Source: an uncultured Planctomycetaceae bacterium
Lineage (GTDB): Bacteria > Planctomycetota > Planctomycetia > Planctomycetales > Planctomycetaceae
Assembly: GCA_903823545.1 (NCBI GenBank)
Contig: CAIJTL010001304.1
Coordinates: 1-8,362, forward strand
Reading direction: 5' to 3'
Length of the DNA stretch: 8,362 bases
Part shown: positions 1 to 6,200 of the stretch, piece after piece
How the letters are laid out: each line of letters begins with the position of its first letter
Numbering within the stretch: the stretch's first letter is position 1
Translations under genes and position numbers: made by a program
The notes under the pieces: generated by a model
What the model saw: only the letters and a program-made list of their open reading frames with translations
What the model was told of the DNA's origin: nothing
Databases searched by the model: none

Positions 1-1035
1 CTTTTCGGTTGCTGCGTAGGTGAAGCCACCGATTCCCATGCTTCCTTTGTCGTATTGATAGAAGCCAGTATCCCAACCGAGTTCATAGCCACCGATCAAC
101 GTGAGCTTGTCATCGACTTTGTAAGTCGCCAACGCTCCGGTGTGAGTGAATGGCTCACTGTTATAGAACGTGACTTGGCGGCTCATAAAGAAGTTGTCCG
201 GTGACGTGACCACTTCGTACCCGATCGGGGTATAGAAGTGTCCGGCCTTCACCGACAGATTTCCCATGGCTACTTCGCCGTAAAGTTGCGGCAAAGCAAA
301 TTCATAGGCACCGCGCGAATTCGGTTCCGGGACGACACCATTTGGCCCACCCCAACCATTGAGGTAGTCATAATGGCCGCCATTGAAGTTACCGAATGAC
401 TGAGCTTCGTTGCCGTCAACGCCGTACATGAAGTCCGCGCGATAGCCCCAGTCGAAGCCCTTGGTCCCATCGGCGACTTTCGCGATGTAGATATAGGCTT
501 GGTTCAGGTTGAACCGGTGGTGTTCGCGTTGGCTCAGGAACGGGCCGTTGCCGGTAAAAGCTCCATCCGGTTTGTTTTGATAGCCCATCTGGACCCAGCC
601 ACTAATCACGGTGCCGTTGTCTTTCAGCCAGTTCTTACCGCACTCGTCGGTGAAGACGTCGACCAATGCCCATGGCTCTTTCTTTTCTTCTTCGCAGCCG
701 TCGGTTCCAGCAAACAGGCTTTTGAACATGCTGCCGCCGTGGCAACCGCCATTGCATCCTGAATCGCAGCCAGCATTGCAACCGCTGTTACAGCCAACGG
801 CACATTGGCCTTGGCCGCAGGGTTGGCTTCCCATTTGTTGAAGCTGTTGTGCGAGGCGATCACCAGCTTGTTTGTAGATTTCATCACTGCACTGAGGCTG
901 GCATGAAGGCGTTGGGCAAGCACAGTTCGCGTCCTGAGCGACGACGAGCGATTCCGACATGACACCAACACTTCCGAGCATCAGCAGGGCTGCGGCTGAT
1001 CGCCGAACCAATTCCAAAATCCTGCTTCTTCGCAT
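1..1035 (-). CDS. BBP2-type outer-membrane beta-barrel porin, 3' end beyond the window
   Basis: The frame is open from an ATG at 1035 to the left edge, giving 345 residues with no stop. AGGAG lies 6 nt upstream of that ATG, which decides the start. Residues 1-34 look like a signal peptide (Arg-rich start, hydrophobic AALLMLGSVGVM, then VVAQ). Residues 38-132 hold 13 cysteines, six of them spaced every fourth residue (C78 to C98). From about residue 143 the sequence becomes porin-like: alternating aromatic and glycine-rich strands such as GTVISGWVQMGYQN, HHRFNLNQAYIYIAK, FDWGYRADFMYG, LYGEVAMGNLSVKAGHFYTPIG and LTLIGGYELGWDTG. The order 'SGWVQ..N..Q.Y.......WG.R.D..YG' followed by 'KAGHFYTPIGYE' is what I know from the BBP2/OmpL-like porin family (PF07642), which is abundant in planctomycetes. 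Role by family: outer-membrane channel for small solutes; substrate unknown. The C-terminal strands are not in the window. Confidence 0.85.
   Translation of the reverse strand, partial: MRRSRILELVRRSAAALLMLGSVGVMSESLVVAQDANCACPTPSCQPQCSDEIYKQAGDRLAQQLQQMGSQPCGQGQCAVGCNSGCNAGCDSGCNGGCHGGSMFKSLFAGTDGCEEEKKEPWALVDVFTDECGKNWLKDNGTVISGWVQMGYQNKPDGAFTGNGPFLSQREHHRFNLNQAYIYIAKVADGTKGFDWGYRADFMYGVDGNEAQSFGNFNGGHYDYLNGWGGPNGVVPEPNSRGAYEFALPQLYGEVAMGNLSVKAGHFYTPIGYEVVTSPDNFFMSRQVTFYNSEPFTHTGALATYKVDDKLTLIGGYELGWDTGFYQYDKGSMGIGGFTYAATEK
733..804 (-). repeat. Period-12 coding repeat giving Cys every fourth residue in the porin
   Basis: Residues 78-101 of the porin read as imperfect repeats of a four-residue unit, GC(N/D)x or close variants, with cysteines at 78, 82, 86, 90, 94 and 98. 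The DNA shows a matching period of 12 bases with GGCTG-like cores and varied third positions, so the repeat has drifted at silent sites while the cysteines stayed. It lies between the signal peptide and the barrel, on the exported side. It could make disulfides, bind metal, or tether the protein to a cysteine-rich wall layer; the sequence does not choose between these. Confidence 0.7.
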
Positions 1036-1262
1036 GGTCTTCTCCTAGATCAGTGGGAGCTTGCAATGGGCTTTGTTTCGATGAGCCGACCAGACAACGG
1101 CAAGCTTCACCGCAATGGTTTGAGTTGTGTCGTCGCGCTGTTCCGAAAGAGCGCAGAAGGCAACTTGACCCCACGAACTCGGATGTCCCAATCAGTGAGC
1201 GCTATTGGGCAAGGTCATCCAACGCAACTTATCGGAATCGTCAGAACCCGTTTTCCACCCAA
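1036..1262 (-). other. Upstream region of the porin gene, no gene seen
   Basis: This stretch of 227 bases separates the permease end (and the doubtful small frame after it) from the porin start. I see no convincing sigma-70 promoter or intrinsic terminator. On the minus strand ACTGATTGGG occurs twice (1258-1267 and 1187-1196) with one complementary CCCAAT between them (1204-1209). A 9-bp direct repeat (GGTTCTGAC on the minus strand) sits at 1275-1283 and 1240-1248. The porin probably has its own promoter here, since porins are usually expressed at much higher levels than importers, but I cannot place it. Confidence 0.4.
1042..1046 (-). promoter_or_regulatory. Shine-Dalgarno site of the porin gene
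   Basis: AGGAG on the minus strand with a 6-nt spacer to the ATG at 1035. It is the clearest ribosome binding site in the window and fixes the porin start at the residue that opens the signal peptide. Confidence 0.75.
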
Positions 1263-1433
1263 TCAGTCGCTCTTGTCAGAACCTTCGGAGTTCTCAGCAC
1301 CCTCGTAATTCGCGAGATCAACGTGACCGTTAAGGTCCACTTGGATGACGTCTAGCGCGCCGCAAGCGGCAGAAAGTGCGATGAGCAGTTCGGCTAAGAT
1401 CGCTGCAATCCGTTTTATTGCGAATCTGACCAA
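1263..1433 (-). CDS. Doubtful small ORF overlapping the permease end (56 aa)
   Basis: From a TTG at 1433 a frame of 56 codons runs to TGA at 1263, overlapping the end of the permease gene by 19 nt in another frame. The product would start MVRFAIKRIAAILAELLIAL, followed by SAACG, which looks like a short basic-hydrophobic signal segment ending near a cysteine. The tail is acidic (VDLNGHVDLANYEGAENSE and so on). Against it: no Shine-Dalgarno site before the TTG, and no ATG or GTG start at the natural signal-peptide position, where the codon is ATA. The part after the permease stop is not a shadow of any other gene. It may be a real small lipoprotein-like gene, a decayed gene, or chance. Confidence 0.2.
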   Translation of the reverse strand: MVRFAIKRIAAILAELLIALSAACGALDVIQVDLNGHVDLANYEGAENSEGSDKSD

Positions 1434-2185
1434 CGTCGGAGGACGGTCGAACCGACAAGCGTCGACAATCCAAAGATCGCGATCCCCAGCAATGTGGATG
1501 CTAAGACTGCGGCAAAGAGACGATCGGTCTGCGAAAAACCGGCCGTCTGCATGATGATGTAGCCGAGTCCGTGCTTCTCGGCTTGATAGCCGGTGAAGAA
1601 TTCTCCCACGATCGCACCGACGACCGCCAAGCCGCTTGAAGTCCGCGCCGCAGTGACAAGGAACGGAACTGAGTGTGGCAATCGTAACTTCCATAGGACT
1701 TGCCAGCGCGACCCTTGATAGAGGCGAAACAAGTCGAGCAAATTGGAGTCAATCGCCAGTAACCCCGTTGTGCCGTTCGTGATGATCGGGAACAGGCTGA
1801 TGATGAACGACACCAACACAACGCTTTGAAATCCGGCACCAAACCAAACCACGATCAGAGGGGCGATCGCGATGATTGGAACTGTCTGCAAGAAAATCGC
1901 GTATGGATAACAGCTTCGCCGAACGATGCCCGACTGAGAAAAAACGCACGCAATCAGTGTCCCGATCAGCAGACTGCTTGCGAAACCGGAAAGAGCCGCT
2001 CCAGCCGTCAGTCCAACCGCCTGCAGCAATTCGCCACGCCCATCAATTACTGCCCTGAGCACGTTCAGCGGCGTTGGCACCAAGAACGCCTTGATGCCGA
2101 ACACGATGACCGCGTAATGCCACGCCAGGATGACCAACCCAAACAATACCGCAGGAGGGAGTGCCGTTTGCAGAATGCGCTTCAT
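1415..2185 (-). CDS. NitT/TauT-family ABC transporter permease
   Basis: A 256-residue membrane protein, the usual size for SsuC/TauC/ThiX-like permeases. Hydrophobic segments lie near residues 7-30, 57-83, 94-116, 118-140, 180-198 and 222-248. The cytoplasmic EAA loop, which docks on the ATPase, is at about 151-177 and keeps the family's core: GSRWQVLWKLRLPHSVP, with conserved G158 and the LP pair at 169-170. Further family marks are FLVPTP near 35-39, QTVPIIAIAPLIVVWFG at 100-116 and the conserved GAIVGEF at 190-196. The ATG at 2185 is chosen because GGAG lies 8 nt upstream and the protein then starts MKRILQ ahead of the first helix. An in-frame TTG 42 nt further up would add residues made from an intergenic repeat. 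The gene follows its ATPase after 139 bases in the same direction and is probably co-transcribed with it. The substrate cannot be told. Confidence 0.9.
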   Translation of the reverse strand: MKRILQTALPPAVLFGLVILAWHYAVIVFGIKAFLVPTPLNVLRAVIDGRGELLQAVGLTAGAALSGFASSLLIGTLIACVFSQSGIVRRSCYPYAIFLQTVPIIAIAPLIVVWFGAGFQSVVLVSFIISLFPIITNGTTGLLAIDSNLLDLFRLYQGSRWQVLWKLRLPHSVPFLVTAARTSSGLAVVGAIVGEFFTGYQAEKHGLGYIIMQTAGFSQTDRLFAAVLASTLLGIAIFGLSTLVGSTVLRRWSDSQ

Positions 2186-2193
2186 CGTCCGGT

Positions 2194-2197
2194 CTCC
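2194..2197 (-). promoter_or_regulatory. Shine-Dalgarno site of the permease gene
   Basis: GGAG on the minus strand with an 8-nt spacer to the ATG at 2185. It supports that ATG over the upstream in-frame TTG at 2227. Confidence 0.5.
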
Positions 2198-2225
2198 GAT
2201 GCGATCGTCTTGCGAATGGAAAACC

Positions 2226-2325
2226 AAACTAACGCGACGCGCGAGCGAGGGCGGATGCTCAGCAGACTCAATTCGCGACTAAGTGCTGTGGAACGCCCCC
2301 CCTCGCTCAAACTTCGGGTTAGTTT
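2226..2325. repeat. Imperfect 26-bp inverted repeat between ATPase and permease genes
   Basis: Arms at 2226-2251 and 2300-2325 pair at 21 of 26 positions. The outer 8 bp (AAACTAAC against GTTAGTTT) and inner 9 bp (GAGCGAGGG against CCCTCGCTC) pair fully, and the mismatches lie between them. One arm contains CTTCGGGTTAGT, and both contain CCCTCGCT. I associate palindromes of the form 'TAACCCGAAG...AGCGAGGG' with planctomycete intergenic regions, from memory. The repeat fills most of the 139-base gap, and its outer end touches the ATPase stop codon. As RNA it could fold into a long hairpin in the transcript between the two genes and so affect message stability or the ATPase/permease ratio. It lacks a U-run, so it is not a classical terminator. 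Confidence 0.75.
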
Positions 2326-3119
2326 CATCGCGCTGCCTCCCGCAAGCATCGCGAGACTTCACCGGTTAGCTTCGCGAACTCCGGAGTCGAACGCAGTTCT
2401 GGTTCGCGCGGATGCGCGAACGGCACGGCGATGTCAGCAATGAAAGTCCCCGGCGACTTGCTCATGACCAAAACTCGCTGGCTGAGGAACACCGCTTCGG
2501 CCACGTTATGAGTCACGAACAGGCCGGTCCAATGTTGCTCGGACCAAATCCGTAGCAGTTCTTCGTTGAGCAGTTGCCGCAACAAATCATCGAGCGCGGC
2601 AAACGGTTCATCGAGCAGTAGCAATTCCGGTTGAGTGACCAATGCGCGAGCCAACGACACGCGCATTCTCATTCCACCGGAAAGCATCTTGGGCTGTTTC
2701 ATCGCATCGTCAGGTTTGAGGCCAATCAGCTTGATGCTGTTGTTGACCGCCACTTGTTGTTGCGGAAACGGGATGCCGCGAAGTTCCAGCGGCAAGCGAA
2801 TATTGTCGAACACCGTCCGCCATGGAAGGAGATTCGAGTCTTGAAAAACGAACGCGGTTCGCGAGTCATTCGCCGATCCCGCCTGCACGCTCAACGATCC
2901 CGATGTCGGAGCGATCAACCCGGCGATCATTCGCAGCAACGTCGACTTCCCACATCCAGACGGCCCGACCAACGAGATCAATTCACCGCGTCGCACAGCC
3001 AGATTCACATCCCGGACACCAAGTTGGCCCGAGGCAAATTGCATCTCGACCTGCGAAGCATCCACGCACAAGTCGCGGCAGACGGAGTGTTGATCGGCGT
3101 CTTGCGTCAAGTTGATCAC
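2325..3119 (-). CDS. NitT/TauT-family ABC transporter ATP-binding protein
   Basis: A 264-residue nucleotide-binding subunit that would power import through the permease encoded next. All core motifs are present: Walker A GPSGCGKST at 52-60, Q-loop glutamine 93 in VFQDSNLLPW, signature LSGGM at 146-150, Walker B LLLLDEP at 166-172 with the catalytic glutamate, D-loop AALD, and H-loop His204 in VTHNVAEAV. LLPW after the Q-loop and the C-terminal ending are typical of the SsuB/TauB/ThiZ group. Two small departures: the signature continues MRMRV where most relatives have MRQRV, and THN replaces the common THD. The GTG at 3119 is chosen because the first beta-strand (VDASQVEMQFA) precedes the first internal ATG and a stop lies just upstream at about 3141. 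No good Shine-Dalgarno site is seen, so the start is uncertain by about 20 residues. No substrate-binding protein gene is adjacent. Confidence 0.92.
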   Translation of the reverse strand: MINLTQDADQHSVCRDLCVDASQVEMQFASGQLGVRDVNLAVRRGELISLVGPSGCGKSTLLRMIAGLIAPTSGSLSVQAGSANDSRTAFVFQDSNLLPWRTVFDNIRLPLELRGIPFPQQQVAVNNSIKLIGLKPDDAMKQPKMLSGGMRMRVSLARALVTQPELLLLDEPFAALDDLLRQLLNEELLRIWSEQHWTGLFVTHNVAEAVFLSQRVLVMSKSPGTFIADIAVPFAHPREPELRSTPEFAKLTGEVSRCLREAAR

Positions 3120-3149
3120 CTCAAGGCACGTGGAAAACTCTCACCCAAG

Positions 3150-3210
3150 ATTTCACCACGGAGACCAGAGAGCTCATTCAATGATCTTCTCTGTGCCTCC
3201 GTGGTGAAAT
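3150..3210. repeat. Perfect 14-bp inverted repeat, large intergenic hairpin
   Basis: Arms 3150-3163 (ATTTCACCACGGAG) and 3197-3210 (CTCCGTGGTGAAAT) are exact reverse complements. A second short stem inside them pairs CAGAGA (3166-3171) with TCTCTG (3188-3193), leaving a 16-base loop. The text CTCTGTGCCTCCGTGGTGAAA is one I know as a widespread intergenic repeat in planctomycetes and some other environmental bacteria. It starts 7 bases after the stop of the giant gene and ends 30 bases before the ATPase start. It may protect the 3' end of the giant transcript or help end transcription, but there is no U-run after the stem on the minus strand, so I do not call it an intrinsic terminator. Confidence 0.85.
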
Positions 3211-3217
3211 TATGGGC

Positions 3218-6200
3218 TTAGGCAGCGGCAGTTTGACGCCTGTTGCGCAGAACGCCAATCGCTAGCACGATGGTGGAGATCGCAAAGAGCAGGAAGCAGA
3301 GTTCGCTGAGCGGCATCGGAAGAAAGAACATTCCCAGCAGGCCGAGCACGCTTAAGCCACACGCGACTTGTCGCCAACTTGTTGCACTCGCGGAGCGTCG
3401 AGCCACCACGAGCAACCAAACAGCGATCACGGCCCACACGGCTGACCAAAGCAAACCAAGTCCCAACTTAGCTGATTCATTCGGCCGCACCGCCAAAGCC
3501 AAGCGAGGCGAACCGCTCGCGCGAGAGAACCGCAATACGTTCCCTTCGCGTTGAATCTCAATCGGCAAAGATAAGCCTCCGGATTGTGTCCACCCCATCT
3601 TGCCTAGCAATCTCGATTCAGCCTCTGGCATAGATACTCGTTGTTGTAGCTTGATCTGAGAATTCTCATCGTCCATTGAAACAGTTCCGTTGGCACGATC
3701 ACTGTTTCGGCCGCTCCCGTCGATTGAGCCGCCAACACCGCCTCCCATGCCACCACTGCCGAATCCACCGAAGTTTTGAGCTGGCTGTTGATTTTTAGGC
3801 AGTGGTTGTGACTCGTCATTGGCTGTTCTCCAAGAGCCGGTGTGTGAGCGTGAGATCGGCCCTGCTATTCGTGTTGGCAACTTTCGGCTTTGTTCGGCCG
3901 CTTCATTTGTAGAAGCTAATTGATTCGCAGGCGGCTGAACCTGCTGCTGTTGTTGAACCTGCTTTCCATTGTCGACGGATCGATTGAGGTCTTGCAGTTG
4001 ATCGACGGATTGCTTGCGACGGTTGGCTCGATCAGCTTCGCTAATGCCCTTTGTTGCGACGTCAGCTTTGCTGCTGCGTTTGCTCGCGAGAGGTGACAAT
4101 CCACGAGTGACCGGTTTGTCACCCGGTTTTTCATCGGGGCTAACGTTGAGCTTGAACCTTAGGACGTTTTCGGCACCGCTCGTGTTCGCTCCGAACAACG
4201 AGTCTTGGACCTGACCGAGATTGAGCACTCCATCGCCGTTCACATCTTCGCCGGGGACGAGGATTCCATTTCCATTGCGATCTTCGCCGTTCATCACCCC
4301 CGAACCCGAATTGCTGGTGAGGATGTCGAAGTTGTTGAGGTTCACGATTCCGCGTTGGAAGCCCCCCCCTTGCTGACCACCTTGGCCAAAGAAGAGCCGA
4401 CCGTTCGCGTTCTTGTCTCGCTGTTGAGCGGCGCGAGCTTCATTCGCTTGCTTTTGATCTTTCGCGACATAGAAGTTCGTGCCGCTTTCCTCATTCTCAA
4501 TGATCACTCGGCTTTCGAGGTCCGCTTGCTTCCCTTTGAATTCTTGCAGTGCCTCTGAAAGTTTTCTCCCTTCGTCGGTAGAACTCGCTGCGGAGCTGCT
4601 GAGTCCGCTATCAAGCATCGACCCGAGTTGTTTGAGATTGTTTCGAGCTTGCAGCTTCTGTGAGCTGTTGTAGTTCCCTTCGATCACACGCAGCAGATCG
4701 TTCGCTTCTTGCAGCCAAGTGGCTCGATATGCAACCTCGGCAGTGTCTCCCGCTTGTTGTGACAGATTGTGCCGCAGCGGATCGTTGAGCGGATAAGCGG
4801 ACCATTCTTGCGGCACGTGCACGGCCCACAGAGTTCGCGCGACCGGGATGCCGTATTCTTTGTCGTCCGATTGCGAGACGACGGTGGGAACTGGCAGTTC
4901 GACCTCTTGCGACCACAACTTCAAGCCACGCGGCAACGCGCCGGTCGAAAGCCGTCCCGACAAGATCAATTTCACTTGGAATGAAAGATCCGCTTCGCTG
5001 GTCTTCGGAAGCGCGACCAATTGATAGGTCTTGGTTTTCTCACGCTTCAACTCCACCAACCGCGCCGGTTGATCCGCGACAAACACCGACAACGCTTGCG
5101 AACCTTCAGGCAGTTGCAACGCCAGGAACTGCCGCGAGCGATTCTTGATCGTGTAGATCGCTTGCATCCGCCAAGTGCCATCGACGGCGAGAGCGGTCGT
5201 AAGATCCGCCAAGTTGACGGAGGCGGGTGCTCCGGCCTGAGCGGTAAACGATTTCAAGCTCCAAGTGGGAGTCGACTTGAAAGCGTTCTTTGGATCGTTT
5301 GCCTCACCTTTGGGGCTTCGCACTCGTAGTACTGCGGCAGCCTGATCAACCAAGCGTTGATCAACCACGATCGGCAATTCTTCGCGTGGGACCGTTTCAC
5401 CAACGTTCCCAACGGGAGAGACTTGGTTAGCGCTCATGTTGATGAGCACAACGAACTGACGTTGTGACTCCAACGGCGAATGCGGTTCTTCAATTTCCAC
5501 ACCTTCTGTGTCAGGAGGTGCCGCGCTCGCTTCAACAATCTCACGCCGTTCAAACGAAATTGTCGGGGCACTGACTGTTCGCTTTTCTGGTGGAGGCAGT
5601 GTGGCGGTGGCTAACAAGAAGAATCGCGAGCCGACCGGGTCTTGCAGAGTGATCGTCCAACGAGTTCGTCCCGAATCTTTGCCCGCCGACTTCGATGAGG
5701 TTTGTCGAATCCCCGCTCCTTGGAAGTCCAACTTGCCAGCCAACCAATCGGGAGTTGTGAACGTAAACGTGTCGGCGGCCGCTTCGGTGATCTTCCATTG
5801 CAGCGCCAGTGAATAGTCGATGGCCGTGTCAGAAACGGTCAGCAGCGTGACCGCATCGGCGGACAACTTGGGAACGGCTCGAACCAAATCAAATCCGAGC
5901 AATTCCGGAGCGAGCGCATTGGACGTGAAGACAAACTTCGCCGGGCGACCGAGCTTCGTTCGTAACTCTTCCGAACAATGTTCTGGATCAGACGTCTTCC
6001 AAGCGTTCGCCGCGTTGATCGTCGCTTGATAGGCCGGGTCAAACCAGACCGCCGTTTGCGTCACCAGCTTGGAAAGCTCTTGCGGCACGGGCAGCGTGAT
6101 TTCGGCGAGCGTGTCTTCTGGTTCCTTCGCGACGTTCCCTTGCAGCACCACTTCGACCGCACCGATTCGTGGTTCTGAGAGCTCGACGGTCAACACATTC

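Noticed and set aside
1211..1262. A sigma-70 promoter for the porin
   Set aside because: I found no paired -35 and -10 boxes with acceptable spacing; planctomycete promoters are poorly defined, so I do not place one.
1826..2443. A plus-strand open frame of about 205 codons opposite the permease and ATPase end
   Set aside because: It lies antisense to two genes with complete family motifs, its product is Arg/Gln/Pro-rich without any domain, and no ribosome binding site is seen.
3150..3210. Intrinsic (rho-independent) terminator
   Set aside because: The stem is strong but no U-run follows it on the minus strand, and its text fits a dispersed repeat.
3119..3217. A TPP riboswitch upstream of the ABC pair, which would suggest a thiamine-precursor importer
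   Set aside because: The conserved CUGAGA and ACC-GAUCUGG-type THI-box blocks are absent; the space holds a palindromic repeat instead.
2631..3221. A plus-strand open frame of about 196 codons opposite the ABC ATPase
   Set aside because: Antisense shadow of a strongly supported gene; composition is His/Arg/Ser-rich and it ends in the palindromic repeat.
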